Shown here in pieces: positions 46,364 to 57,678 of a stretch of DNA of 64,000 bases; position 1 is the stretch's first letter; each line of letters starts with the position of its first letter. The notes under the pieces were generated by a model. That model did no database searches and was not told the DNA's origin. It saw only the letters and a program-made list of their open reading frames with translations. The position numbers and the translations under genes were made by a program. This stretch comes from Podospora pseudoanserina (lineage: Eukaryota; Ascomycota; Sordariomycetes; Sordariales; Podosporaceae), in contig NC_085921.1 of assembly GCF_035222485.1 (NCBI RefSeq), positions 2,604,001 to 2,668,000 on the forward strand, written 5' to 3'.

Positions 46364-49300
46364 TCAGCCCATCAACCCCATCTCATTCTGCGCCATAAAC
46401 GTCCTCGCCAGCTCATCCCCTCCCCTCTCAGCCGCCTCCATCCAGTGAATAGCCAGGCACATCAGCGCCGGATCACTCCTGACATCCCCCACCCCGCCGC
46501 CGCCAGAACCAGCTCCCGGCGCCTCTTCCTTGTTTGCACCCACAACACCGCCCATGCCTTGCATCCTTGCCTGGGCAATGCCAGGGTGATACCTCCCCGA
46601 GCCACCACCCCCAGACCTGCCACCATATTTCTCAATAACCGCCTGCTTGAACACCTCTCTAGGCTTGCTAAGCGGCAGCGTCGTCCTCTCTACCAACTCC
46701 GGATTGGACAGGTAAAAGATGGCAAGCTCTCTCTGCGCAGTCGGGATGCCCTCCTTGGCAGTAATAGTCCACATCCTCGCCGCATCAGCAAGCGAATGCG
46801 TCGACAGCGGCAGCGGGCTCGGGGGCGGCGACGGTGGCGAAAGTGGCTCCCCGCCGGCAGACAAAATCCCAGAGTTGTCCGACGCGGTACTGCCTGGTCC
46901 AGGACGGGAGGGAGCACCCAACCCACCCCCCCTTGACTGCGTATAATTCTTGACTATATCATCCGCCACTTCCACCATGGTCCGGCAGACATCTTGCTTG
47001 AGGTTCAGTGCCGCAATACTGGCATCCCAAAAGGCCTTCCCACGCTCCGTCTTGTCCAAGATGGACGACGGGACAAAAGCAGCGATGAACTGCAGGTCGC
47101 GGAAGAGGGTCTTGGGTCGGATGTTGGCGTCACGGAAGAGCATCTGGAGGATGTTGGCAATCGCATTTTCGTTGGCTGGGTGGACCGAGGCGATTGATCG
47201 CGTTTCCATGTTGCCCCCTCCACCTGGGGTTCGTCCTCTTGGTGCGCTGTCAAACGGTGGCGCCTGCATCATGGTGTGGGAGCGACGCTCTTTGACATTG
47301 TCAAGTGTCTCTTCTAATGGCTGGGGACGGCCTCCAGTGCCGTGTTCGTCGGTCGCCGAGGAGGCTGAGCCCATGTCTGATCGGGCCCACGCCAGGCGTG
47401 CACGTCGAGATCCTGAATTCAAGGAGGCGATGATGAGGTGTTCAAGCTCATAGAGCGCGTTGAGCTTGACCATCGGGTTCGGATGAACACAAAACATATT
47501 CAGGAGCCGCCTGTAGGCCTTGGTAAAGGGAAACTCGGGCATGGAATCCTTCTTTGATTCTCGGTGGGATCGAATGGTCTCGTTAGTTGCCGAGCTCTCG
47601 TTGCCGTGGACACTGCCGCCGTGTACGCTCCCACGATGAGAACCGCCATGATGACTTCCATGATGGCTGCCAACGCTCTGGGTATCGGATAAGGCCTTCT
47701 CGCTAAGATCTCCTGTACTTCTCTTCCTCTCAAGCACCCGGCGTTCCAGCCCAGATCTGGCCGACCTCCTCTTTTCCTTGACCTGCGCCTTGCGGGCACG
47801 GCGCTGGATTGCTTCGCGCCTGTCAATACACTCCTGCCCCAAGCCTTCAAACCACGCGTCCGTTTCTGAACCACGGGCAAAGACAAGGTTACCCAAATCG
47901 GAAAGCAAGAGACTGGTCAACGTCTGCTTCAACTCTGTGAGGAAGCGGGACTTTTCTTCAGAGAGTCGCTGTTGGTACACTGTCTCATTGGATGAGATGG
48001 AAGTCCCTGGACGACCCGCTGAGTGTTGGGAAGGGAGCGGCTGATGGTTTGGTGGATGGAACGTAGCGGACAGGTTGGTAACGCTAGTAGTGGGCGAGTG
48101 GGCTCTTGACACAGCGCTGGGAGAGGTGGCACGGTGTTGGAATGGGGACCAGTAGGTAGCGTTAGGGTCAATCTGGTGAACTGGTGATGAGGCACCAAAA
48201 TACTCCGGGCCGTCTAGAACCTCAGACATGGCAGTGCTAGCCCGCGAGAAGCTGAAACGGCTGGACGTGTCAAAAGATAAGACGCTCATGTTCTGACCTG
48301 ACACGGCTCGTAATCCCCTGTCAGAAAGGGAAGGAGGCCTGCTGGCGGATCGGAACCTGTTCTCCGGGTCGCTGATGACACTGACCGAATCATCCCAGAC
48401 TGACATGTTGTCCCGATCCCGATCCCTACCAGGTTTGCTTGTCTCGTGGGTACGGCGATCTCGGGCATAGAGCTCGCTAGACCACAGCACGGGTCCATCG
48501 ATGATGCTATCCCCGACAAGCTTGCTCACACAGTTGTCAACTTCGCAGGTGAAGCGGTGTATACGCTCCTCGCCCTGGCAGAAATTCTCCACCCCACACT
48601 GCTGCAGCCAGCGGCTTGTTTTCTCAGCTTGCTCATCGCGAAGCTTGTTGGGGCCGCCTTGGTCCTCTGGTGCCGCCAGCAGGTCGAGGATCTGTGACTC
48701 GGTGCGGAAGATGTAGTTGGACGCAGGGCCGCGTTGCATTAGACTCTTGATGCGCTGGAAGGAGTTCCACCTGCGAGGCACGCCCATCGTCTTCAACGCC
48801 ACGGCAACGTTCCGCGAGTCCTCGTACGGAGCCGAGTTGCGCACGTCTGTAACGTACCACATCTTATCCCGGAGAGCACGCAAGCGGCGCATCATACTCT
48901 CAATGAGACCTTCTGCGCGCTCCTGGCTCTGCTTGAGCCATACAAGCCAGGCGTCATATATCTCGATTGCCGCCGCTGACCGACGGATAGAATCACGAGG
49001 ACCCCTCGAGAAGATGTTCAACAAGGTAGCAAATCCATCTTTACGAAGTGAGTCAGAGCCCAGCGCGTTGAGTTGTTGCAAAGTCCTCCAGTAAAGGTGT
49101 GCAGAAACGAAATCCGACTGGGCGCGAGATTGCGAGCAGGCTGCTGTCAACATGGCAATGAGCGGCGAGGAATCAGCTGAGTCTTCGAGTCCTTTCCCTT
49201 TGTTGTTCTCCGGCGGGCTGTCTGCGACGCTACTGGCGATACTTGCTGCTCGCTGGCGATAGGGGTTTCGGCTGCCCATTGTTGTGATGACCCGGTTCTT

Positions 49301-51844
49301 GGACCGGTACTTCTTCAAAGTGGATGAGGCACGGTTGCTGAATGTTTGCTTCTTAGCACCGTCATTCTCAAGATTTTGAGGAATCTCATATTCCTGTACA
49401 AGCTTCAGAATCGAATCTCGGAGCTGGTGATAGTCCTTGTCAAGTTCTGGCCGGTCATCTTCGGTGTCTTCACCTTCGGTGTCGCTAGTCTCTGAGGAGT
49501 TCTCGTCCTCCGGGTCGTCATCTGGATCAAACGTCATTTGGGTAGAAAGCTGTGTTCCGTCGCCTGAGATGAACAGCACCGCCCACCGTTCGGCGCAAGG
49601 GTGGCAGAGGCCATACACAACATCTTGGCCCAAGGCTTGGGTCATCTCATGTATGGCCAAGCGAAGCCGATATCCGTCTTCTTCATAGTTGCTGTTCTGC
49701 GGCTGCTGCTTTGGGGTGCCTAGATCTGGAATCGGGGGCGAATAGCGCGGTGGGCTGCCATCTTCTAAAAGGGGTTCTCGAGAAGTCGTGGCATCGCTGA
49801 TGAAGGACTCGGCACTTGTGCTGATGACAGACATGGTGTCAAAGTTAGTGCTTGGCGCCGTCCTGACCGACATTGGCTGTGAGATGGCTGAGAAGCCCGA
49901 GACCGAAGGTGCCCCTGAGCGTAAGCTACCGGAATGCGCTGACCGCGGTCTGCGTTCGGGGAAGAGGGCGTTGATCAATGTCGTAAGGTCAGCTGGACTA
50001 ACAACCAAATGGGGGTGAACTTCGGCTGTCTCTCTTAGAGAGGTGATGGACCTGGCAGGCAAAAGGCGTGGCTTCTTCTTGAACTTGGAGGAGTCCTTGA
50101 ACCGGAGGTAAATGTTTTCGATATGTTTTTTAATCTTCGGTGGTGTTGAAACAGGGGTTTTGCTCGTCAGCATGTCCACGACAAACTTCTGGGCGTGCAT
50201 GGCCACGGTTTTCAAGATCTTTTGCCGGCCATATTCAGTAATGTGATATTCAGCCATCATGCCATAGGCTTCGGGGTGAATAATGACCCCGAGCAACCAG
50301 TTCGTAAAGAGATATTTGGTAATCAACCAGCGGCGGGTGCTTTCGACATACTTCTTGTCCAGACGCTTCAGCATTTCTGTGCCGAGCTCGATCAAGCCCT
50401 CCGGAATGCCGGTCGTATCCTCGTCATCAATAACCTCGAAAAGCTCCTCGACAGCTCTGGCATAGAATTCCTCGGCCGCAATCTGGTCTTTGGAAGACCA
50501 ATCCGAGATGTTGAACCGGGTTCCGTGCTGGTCTTCGGCGCGGTCGAGCAAAAAGGCTCCATCCTCGAGGATTTTCATAAGGTACCATTCCATGTTGGAT
50601 TTTCCGGCCCAGTCACGCAAAGAGATCCAAACATTGAGCACGGCAGTGACGGTCTGTTCACTCCCCGTCTTCTGGCCTGAGATCAATCGAGCGCACGTGG
50701 TGGCCCATGTTTCGGTTCGGCGTTTGTCTTCGGCGCTGTCTGGTCCTGCGGAATTAGCAAAACAGGTGTAAATCAGAGCTGAGATGGGGTCGTGTCGCTG
50801 GAAGGAAAGAAGTCGTTCTATGGCACTGCGCTCCTTGCCCAGGCCGTTGGATGCTCCAAATCCCGAACCGGACAGGGTACCTGAGCCACCCGAGGCAACA
50901 CGGGTGGACGTGCGGCTGCCGTGATAGGGGAGGACGGATTCGATGGGCTCTAGGGCTTGGTGAAAGCTAGTAAGCGCAGTGAGCTCCGAACTATTCAACG
51001 ATGAGATGCGCGTTGCCAGGTAGTCGGGGTTCGTCCTGATCTGGTTCAAGAAAGTCAAAAACGTCTCTCTAGCGGACGCAGAGAGCTCGCTCAAAAACGG
51101 ACTGGAGGTTCCAGAGGCAGGTTTAGCACCAGAGACCGATCCTGTAGGAGTGTCCAAGCTGTCAGATGAAGTCAAGCCAGGGGACTGCAGAAGCTCCATC
51201 TCTGGCTCCAATAATGCATAGCGGCGGGTTTCGTCGCAGCTTTTCCGAACATCGATGACGGCATTGAAAAGAGCAGCAAAGCCCTTCTTGTCGTCCCCGC
51301 GGAAGCTGTCCACCAAGGTTCTGTGGGCCGCCTCGCCACATCTCATCAGACGAGCAGACAAGGCGGTGGAAATCAAGCTTCTCTGAAGACGGATGCGAGT
51401 GTTTGCGCGCTTGCGCTCTTGGTACTTGGATAGGCGCACCAGGTGAGCTAGCTCCTCCAAAGTGGTCCTGTCCTCCACGGGGGCCAGAGACGGGGTGGTA
51501 TAGAGAGATGTATCCTTCAGCAAGGGCCGTAAAAAGTTCATCTTCCCAAGCTTGTCGTCCGGTCCGGAGTCCAAGCTGTCGGAGTCGTGGGGCGGCTGCA
51601 TCGGCACAGGTGCGGTGGCCTGGTCGATGATGGGCTTCTGAACAGACGAGCGCCTGGACAGGTCATCGGAGCGCCGCACAGAGGACGTCATGGTATCTCT
51701 TGCCAAACGGGACGGGCTTCTGGACCTATTGCGCCTCGAATGGGAGATCTCGACATGGTTGTCGGACGGGGTCGGGGTGGGTGAGCGTGAAGCAGGCGTT
51801 GCAGTATTCGACCGAGCTGGATTCCCAGACATGGCAGTTAGCAT
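46364..51844 (-). CDS. Very large conserved-looking fungal protein, Sel1-like C-terminus, function unknown
   Basis: A single 1826-codon exon from the first in-frame ATG (51844). A second ATG at 51832 (MSGNPARSNTATPASRS) is an equally good start. I do not recognise the family with certainty. Layout: a Ser/Arg/Pro-rich disordered N-terminus (about 1-100, with SRSRNRSRSPSR-like runs) and a long helical region (about 120-650). The latter contains LLSFQRHDPISALIYTCFAN and KYLFTNWLLGVIIHPEAYGM (about 511-530), the second resembling the helical core of RasGAP-type domains only loosely. Disordered Ser-rich and acidic segments follow, then another helical region (about 870-1200). Near the C-terminus there are Sel1-like helices (WTITAKEGIPTAQRELAIFY about 1690; LAIHWMEAAERGGDELARTF about 1800). 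It is clearly a real gene by its length and composition. A signalling or scaffold role is only a guess. Confidence 0.82.
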   Translation of the reverse strand: MLTAMSGNPARSNTATPASRSPTPTPSDNHVEISHSRRNRSRSPSRLARDTMTSSVRRSDDLSRRSSVQKPIIDQATAPVPMQPPHDSDSLDSGPDDKLGKMNFLRPLLKDTSLYTTPSLAPVEDRTTLEELAHLVRLSKYQERKRANTRIRLQRSLISTALSARLMRCGEAAHRTLVDSFRGDDKKGFAALFNAVIDVRKSCDETRRYALLEPEMELLQSPGLTSSDSLDTPTGSVSGAKPASGTSSPFLSELSASARETFLTFLNQIRTNPDYLATRISSLNSSELTALTSFHQALEPIESVLPYHGSRTSTRVASGGSGTLSGSGFGASNGLGKERSAIERLLSFQRHDPISALIYTCFANSAGPDSAEDKRRTETWATTCARLISGQKTGSEQTVTAVLNVWISLRDWAGKSNMEWYLMKILEDGAFLLDRAEDQHGTRFNISDWSSKDQIAAEEFYARAVEELFEVIDDEDTTGIPEGLIELGTEMLKRLDKKYVESTRRWLITKYLFTNWLLGVIIHPEAYGMMAEYHITEYGRQKILKTVAMHAQKFVVDMLTSKTPVSTPPKIKKHIENIYLRFKDSSKFKKKPRLLPARSITSLRETAEVHPHLVVSPADLTTLINALFPERRPRSAHSGSLRSGAPSVSGFSAISQPMSVRTAPSTNFDTMSVISTSAESFISDATTSREPLLEDGSPPRYSPPIPDLGTPKQQPQNSNYEEDGYRLRLAIHEMTQALGQDVVYGLCHPCAERWAVLFISGDGTQLSTQMTFDPDDDPEDENSSETSDTEGEDTEDDRPELDKDYHQLRDSILKLVQEYEIPQNLENDGAKKQTFSNRASSTLKKYRSKNRVITTMGSRNPYRQRAASIASSVADSPPENNKGKGLEDSADSSPLIAMLTAACSQSRAQSDFVSAHLYWRTLQQLNALGSDSLRKDGFATLLNIFSRGPRDSIRRSAAAIEIYDAWLVWLKQSQERAEGLIESMMRRLRALRDKMWYVTDVRNSAPYEDSRNVAVALKTMGVPRRWNSFQRIKSLMQRGPASNYIFRTESQILDLLAAPEDQGGPNKLRDEQAEKTSRWLQQCGVENFCQGEERIHRFTCEVDNCVSKLVGDSIIDGPVLWSSELYARDRRTHETSKPGRDRDRDNMSVWDDSVSVISDPENRFRSASRPPSLSDRGLRAVSGQNMSVLSFDTSSRFSFSRASTAMSEVLDGPEYFGASSPVHQIDPNATYWSPFQHRATSPSAVSRAHSPTTSVTNLSATFHPPNHQPLPSQHSAGRPGTSISSNETVYQQRLSEEKSRFLTELKQTLTSLLLSDLGNLVFARGSETDAWFEGLGQECIDRREAIQRRARKAQVKEKRRSARSGLERRVLERKRSTGDLSEKALSDTQSVGSHHGSHHGGSHRGSVHGGSVHGNESSATNETIRSHRESKKDSMPEFPFTKAYRRLLNMFCVHPNPMVKLNALYELEHLIIASLNSGSRRARLAWARSDMGSASSATDEHGTGGRPQPLEETLDNVKERRSHTMMQAPPFDSAPRGRTPGGGGNMETRSIASVHPANENAIANILQMLFRDANIRPKTLFRDLQFIAAFVPSSILDKTERGKAFWDASIAALNLKQDVCRTMVEVADDIVKNYTQSRGGGLGAPSRPGPGSTASDNSGILSAGGEPLSPPSPPPSPLPLSTHSLADAARMWTITAKEGIPTAQRELAIFYLSNPELVERTTLPLSKPREVFKQAVIEKYGGRSGGGGSGRYHPGIAQARMQGMGGVVGANKEEAPGAGSGGGGVGDVRSDPALMCLAIHWMEAAERGGDELARTFMAQNEMGLMG

Positions 51845-54800
51845 GTGGGCCTCCTCTTGTCTTGTTCTTGACCGGTGACCAGTCCCGTTTCCAACATACA
51901 CGGTGTCGGGCGAATAGCGACGGGCGACTCAAGAGAACGCTGCATGGATATCATAATGGGCCCATGAGGGGGCTCGAGTCGAGAGTTGCGATCGCCCATG
52001 TACTACCAGCCGAGTGCTGATAGCTGTGGGAAGGACCGCTCGACTCGGAAGAAACGCGAGGGCGGGTGGAGTGCGGTCTCGTGGTGTTTATGGACAAATC
52101 GGGCGCCGGGTTGGGCTGGAGGTTGTATACACAGAGAGCAGGCGGGGGAGGGGCCGAGGCTGGACGAATACAAGATATCAATCAATCGGCAGCAACAAAT
52201 AGTGGGTAACCACAGCAGCAGCAACGGCGACGACAAGAGCCGCTGCGAGGACGGTTATGTATGTATAGTAGTTCGAGCCTCGGTCGACTTGCGACTGGAA
52301 ACGGGGTGGCCTCTTTCAAGAGTGCCGCGAGAACATGGTCTCGTCAGTCAACAAATTAAAGGAGGGGCGCGTGTTGGCGGGCGATCTCGACGATGACGGG
52401 AAAGGTGGTGGAAGTGTTGGGGAAGCTCTATGGAACGGGTGACGTTGCGATGAGGCGCTGCTAGGTAAGGGACGAGGTAAGAGGTAGGTGTCGGGAGAGG
52501 GAGTTTGTCTCTGGCTGTCCTGTCTCATGAGAGAGAGAGAGCGAGAGGAGAGCTTCCGTCCCATCTCCATGCAGCTTCCCTGCCTTCTTCCAGGTGTGTA
52601 CATGTCGATGCAGTGGACGTCGAAGCGTGGGGTAGCGGGCTGGCCCAATTGGGTTACGCAGCCCATCTGCCCCATCACTTGCTGTCTCCACTTGACCTGT
52701 GTCAACCATACCCTGTGAGCTGGCTGGTCAACTGCGCCATCCACTCTGCATCTCCAACTGCACCCGTCCCCGCGACACTGGCCTCTTGGTCTTGCTGGTG
52801 CTGCTGCTGCTGCCCGACCCGTGCCCCTTACTTCAGCTCTGCTTTCCCGCCTGCCGCCTGCGCGTCTTCCTTCTGCGTCATAAGACTCAAGAAAGCTCAA
52901 GAGGGCCTCCACCTCACCTCTCACCGTCTCATACCGACTCTCGCCGAAAGCGGTCATGGTGAGTGCCAACACACCCGCCAGCAAAGAGTAGACGCGCTCA
53001 CGAGCGGAACCCCATCCCACCGCGCGTTCACAGTCCCGTCGTAGTGGTGGCGATGGAGACCTGACCATACCCATACGAAGTATACCTCAGTTGCCGCCTC
53101 CCCGAAACATATTATGCGGGAAATTATTATTGTCTCCCTTCGCTGACGCCTCCCACCTCCCGTCCTGTTGCAATTTTTTTCCTGCTTCGATTCTTCACTT
53201 GATGCAGGAGGAGGGGTACGGAGTAGGGTAGGTCAGTCAGTCAGTCATCAACTCCCATGGCCACAGCCTGGTGCGCTGGCCTTGCAGCTCGCCCCGCCTT
53301 CCCTTTTGTCCAGAGACCCATTTTTGGCGGCCGGCGCAGTTCAAACGGTCCAATCTCCGCCCTCCACGACCCAAAAACCACCCGGACGGAACCTGCCCGC
53401 ATCGTGAGCCCAGCATTCGCCTGGTCTGCTTCAAGATGCCAACTCAGCTTCCCATCGTCCCATCACCAATCATTCCCCGCCACTATTTCAAGCATGCGTC
53501 AACCTGTTTCCTTCCTGGCCTTGGGATCCCGCGATTCAGGGGCGATCCAGATCAACCCTCTCTCTCTGCCGCATGCTGTACATACGGCACATGCTACCTA
53601 CTGCTACGGCGAGAACCGCCCACCCCCCGAGGGTCTGGTTTGACAGGCCGACCAGTCCCATCCACTGGCTTCGCTTTTCTGGTGTCACGAGATCATTCAG
53701 GTGCCCATCTTGGATCATCTCTTGGATGTGTAGCCATGGCCCAACCCCTACCCTGATAGGGACCCAACCCTGGGCGCGAGAACGGTGAGGTCTGATCTCA
53801 GGAACCACATCACCTCAACAAGGCGATGAGATGAACTAGTGGCCTAGGGCGAGACAACTTACCACGCGTACCTGGACGATCTGTTGTTCCCCAACCCACC
53901 GCGCAAACACAGCGGGGCCTCATACTTTAACGCACCATCTAAGGCAGGTCCCTGATGCTAGGTACCAAGTAAGATAACCACACACCTCTGTCGGCTTCCG
54001 GAAAGCGAAGCAATCCATTTATTGTCTTTCTGCATCTCTAGGCCGAGTGGCTGCTGGTTTTCTTTTCTGAGAAGATGCAGCTCGCCATTGGTCTGCCGGC
54101 TGCCGACTATCAGGGGTTTCAAATCGCTTCATATCCAACCATTTCAACTGGATTGAGCTAGATCTTAGCTCGTATCGCCCTGTGTGGACAGATTTGTCTT
54201 TTTTTCTCGGGCGGCTGTGGTAAATCACACAACTGTAGCTCTTGCTATGTCGTGCATATCCTCACAAAGCGTCACAACGACACCCCCTTTCAGCTTTCCC
54301 ATGATTTTGTTCTGGTCGTTTTATTTTCATCTGAACCTGTAATTCCGGTATCACTGCTGCTTGTTCCCTTGTGGATGTGTAGGACAACAGACCACGAGGT
54401 CGTCAGACGGGTGATGGGTGGGTGGTTTAACGTAGGACGAGGAATCCCTCGACACCACGGCCAGCAACGTAGACAGCTTTACAAGAAGAAGAAAAATGCG
54501 AGGTATCCGATGCGCTGGACATGCACCTCGCCCAGTTTGGTCTTTTCTAGAGCGTCACAACAGGAAACAAGAAAAAAAGGGGTCGCCGGTGTCTGTGTGT
54601 GGTGTCGTGTCTGTGTATGTGAGTTGAGTATCTCTGTGATAGGTACTTTGGACCCCGAGTGTGCAGTGCGAGGATATCAGCTGGGTACAAGTGTAAGGCC
54701 TGAGATGGGGAATTTTCCATGACGGTGTTTTGTCCAGTTGGTGTAAGCGAGGAACCTCTCTGCACAAATACATCTTGGTTGTGGGAGTGTATCAGATGAC

Positions 54801-55758
54801 AGGACTGCCAGAGCTGCATGATGATATCTCTCCAGGAACAAGTGAACTGTCGGTGTATAATACTATGACATTCATTAAGCTACCTACCCACGTGCTCAGA
54901 ACGAGATATTTCTGCAGCTGATACATTCGTGTCCTTGAGCAAGTTACACAGAACCTGGTCAGTATAACAACCACACTAGAACAGGGTAGCAATTATCGAT
55001 ATCCCAGCACACTTCGCAGAACCATCTACTCTTCCAATAAAAACCCCAATCAAAGCCCCCCCAGGGAGAATATCTCTACATGACATACATACAGTACATA
55101 ACTCGGGTAAAAAGCACCCATGGATCTTTTCCACCACCCCCTTCCCCACCCACAACCACCAGCCAACCGCCCTCAGTTAAAATCACCCACAAAAAAAACC
55201 CCCAGGCGTGGCCACTCTGGAGCAATTAAACGCTGGCATACATAATACATCATGCAAGTGAGATCTCATTCGTTTTGACCTACACATAAACCCAAAAAAG
55301 CATGTCAACAAGAAGAAAACAAAACCCGCCAGCTCACACACATGGTTCGACACCCGCCCCCCCGCCCCATATCCGCCAGCGCAGGTCGCATATCCGGCCG
55401 CATGAGCAATTGTCCCATCTGCCACCCATTTCCATTTCCCTTCCCCACCCTCTCCCTCTCTCACCTCACCCTTCAAAGCTGGCCGAAGATTATCCCATCT
55501 CACAAAGAAAAAAAACAAGCCATATGACTTCAGGTTCACAGCCATGCACCGGCTCCTGGAACCCTCCGTCCCCAATGCCATCTCTGTTACCTCATCCTCC
55601 CTCCACCAGCACATCACGCCTCATCAAAACACCCCAAAATGAAATCAAGATGACTTTACAACTATGCACCAGCCCTCCAGAACTCCTTCCAGATGATACT
55701 ACACACGCAATTCCATTCCCTTTCTCAAAATCTCTTCCTACATCCACACCTAACCCCC
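51845..55758. other. Large intergenic region, large-protein leader to HapX stop
   Basis: About 3.9 kb. The first 1-1.2 kb is likely the leader and promoter of the large gene and is GC-rich with many short frames. The last 500 bp should be the HapX 3' UTR (poly-purine on the minus strand). Between them I find no motif-bearing ORF, repeat family or RNA gene. A 252-codon minus frame at 52316-53074 is discussed among rejected items. Confidence 0.5.
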
Positions 55759-57678
55759 TTAATCCCCCCTCCCAAACCTGATGTCAAAATCCTTCAAAAC
55801 ACTCATAATACTCGCCGCCTCAACCTCAATAGGCGCCAACCTCTGCCCCCCACCATTCCTCCCCCCCCCTTGTCCACTGCTCCCCGGCCTGGGAACCGGC
55901 AGCGCCTTCAACTTGGGCAGCCAAGTCCCAATCTCATCCGCCGCCTGATCAAAGTGCCTGTGACTAGCCAGCGTCTTATACGCCTCGGCACAAGACAGCG
56001 CCAAAGGGAAACCTGACTCTGACGCAGAAGTCTGCATAGGAGGAAGCGGCTGCAGTGCGCCAGATTGAGAAGCGTCGCTGTTGCCAGACTTGCAACATCC
56101 ACCTCCTGGTCCAGCACCGCCGCAGCACCCACCACCACCGCTGGCTCCCGGGTTGTTCTTCTCAAAGTTGGCTGCTAGGGACCTACAAAAGAGGCCTGAC
56201 TTGGGATCGGAAAGACACTGAGCGCAAGTACCCGGGCCGTTGGGGCCACACCGACTCCCCGAGGGCTTAGCTTGGGTGGCGTTGGAATTGGTAGAAGAGC
56301 GGTTCTGGTTTGCCCGTGGACCAGGAAGCTTGATAGCACCGGTGGCGGTCACTTCCATAGGTATTGGGGCGACATCGTCCTCTGATGGTGGTGGTGTGTG
56401 AGTCTGTGTTTGCTCAGCAACTGATGGTAGTGGTTGTTGGAAGGACATGGGGTTCATGAGAGCCTCAGCACACATGCAGTATGTTCCATCCTTGCAGAAG
56501 CCGCATGAGTCCCTAGCCTCAAGCGACATCATGGGCTGTAAAGACTGTGGTGGTGGTTGGGTGACCATTGGAAGTGACATTCTGTTGTCCTTAGCAAACA
56601 TGGCGGTAAAGTCTGTTTCCATAGGTATTCCAGCATCCGAACGATGCCGCTTCTCCTCGGGTGCCGAAGGTGGTGTGCTTGGTGAGTGCGGTCGTTTGAG
56701 GTCGGACATTCTGAGGGCTTCCTCCAAACATTCGCAGCTTGACCCAAGTGTGCATTTTCCACATCCCATCGATGTGTCGGTGTCTTGAAGCACAGCTTCA
56801 GCACATGCACATGACCCAGATGCTTGACAGCCACCACACCCTAGAGGCGCCATCATTTCGTCGGGAGGGGAGATGATGTTGGAGATGGAAAATGATTGAG
56901 TGGTTGGTCGGGGTTCCGCAATGGGCACAGCACTTGGCCCCGAGCTCTTCGGCGGAGCAGGCTGCAAAGGTCGTCTGGGCTGTGAGATATTGGCAAGCGG
57001 ATTCGTTTGAGGCTGTATTGGTGCCGGAAGACGTCCATGATTTCCAGTTGACGAAGGTGACTGAGAATCCCATGCTGATAACATTGAGTTGCGTTCTTGT
57101 CTCTCCTTGTCAAGCTGTGACTGCAACCACTGGCAACGAGATCGGAGTGTCTGTCTCTCGGTCTCCAGGTGATTGATACGCTCCTGAAATTCCTGGACGA
57201 CCCGGTCGTGCTCTTCCTTCTGCTCATCCAATTGCTCCTCCAGCTCCCCAACCCGAGCAGCCCTACGCTCACGAAAGGCCCTCTGTGCAGCTCTGTTTTG
57301 AGCTTTGCGTTTGGTTGGTGGAGTGTCGGTGGCAGGTTTTCGACCTGGCTTGGGTCTGGGAGGAATGACCCACTCCTTGCTGGTCATGCTCATGGCCATA
57401 GGTTGTTGCCCTGGGCCCGGTGACATAACTCCAGGCGACGCCATGTTCAAAGGGGTTGAGGCTTTGATGGAGGGTGGCCTGTTGGGTGCGTTTGGGCGGA
57501 TGGCGATGGGAGGCGCTGACACGGAGGTTGAAGATGTGGGAGTGGAGACGTTGGACGGAGAGGCCGCAGATGCGGGGGTGGAGGCAGGGCTGGAGGAATC
57601 TCTGCCGAGCGTCGTCGTGATGGAAAGAGTTCTTTTGTCGGTGTTCCCAAGCCCGACTGGGGAAGCAGCGGCAGCCAT
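55759..57678 (-). CDS. hapX: HapX, bZIP iron regulator with Hap4-like motif and Cys-rich regions
   Basis: Iron-responsive regulator that works with the CCAAT-binding complex, 639 aa, one exon. Order: a Ser/Thr/Pro/Ala-rich N-terminus; the Hap4-like CBC-binding motif SKEWVIPPRPKPGRKPATD (100-118); a bZIP basic region KRKAQNRAAQRAFRERRAAR (123-142); a coiled coil to about 195. Four Cys-rich regions follow: CGGCQASGSCAC (281-292), CGKCTLGSSCEC (306-317), CGFCKDGTYCMC (392-403) and CGPNGPGTCAQC...C (477-498). After the last lies a Gly-rich stretch with two extra CC pairs (518-529). The Cys-rich regions are expected to sense iron via Fe-S clusters, as in characterised HapX proteins. The C-terminal helix ends with IMSVLKDFDIRFG. 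ATG 57678 is the first in the open frame; upstream in-frame codons contain no ATG. No siderophore gene or GATA-type repressor lies beside it in this window. Confidence 0.95.
   Translation of the reverse strand: MAAAASPVGLGNTDKRTLSITTTLGRDSSSPASTPASAASPSNVSTPTSSTSVSAPPIAIRPNAPNRPPSIKASTPLNMASPGVMSPGPGQQPMAMSMTSKEWVIPPRPKPGRKPATDTPPTKRKAQNRAAQRAFRERRAARVGELEEQLDEQKEEHDRVVQEFQERINHLETERQTLRSRCQWLQSQLDKERQERNSMLSAWDSQSPSSTGNHGRLPAPIQPQTNPLANISQPRRPLQPAPPKSSGPSAVPIAEPRPTTQSFSISNIISPPDEMMAPLGCGGCQASGSCACAEAVLQDTDTSMGCGKCTLGSSCECLEEALRMSDLKRPHSPSTPPSAPEEKRHRSDAGIPMETDFTAMFAKDNRMSLPMVTQPPPQSLQPMMSLEARDSCGFCKDGTYCMCAEALMNPMSFQQPLPSVAEQTQTHTPPPSEDDVAPIPMEVTATGAIKLPGPRANQNRSSTNSNATQAKPSGSRCGPNGPGTCAQCLSDPKSGLFCRSLAANFEKNNPGASGGGGCCGGAGPGGGCCKSGNSDASQSGALQPLPPMQTSASESGFPLALSCAEAYKTLASHRHFDQAADEIGTWLPKLKALPVPRPGSSGQGGGRNGGGQRLAPIEVEAASIMSVLKDFDIRFGRGD

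Noticed and set aside
52316-53074. 252-codon minus-strand open frame upstream of the large gene
   Set aside because: It begins near a plausible leader and its first 80 codons look mildly protein-like. A comparable frame overlaps on the other strand, the region is GC-rich, the C-terminal half is low complexity, and no family is visible. More likely the leader of the large gene.
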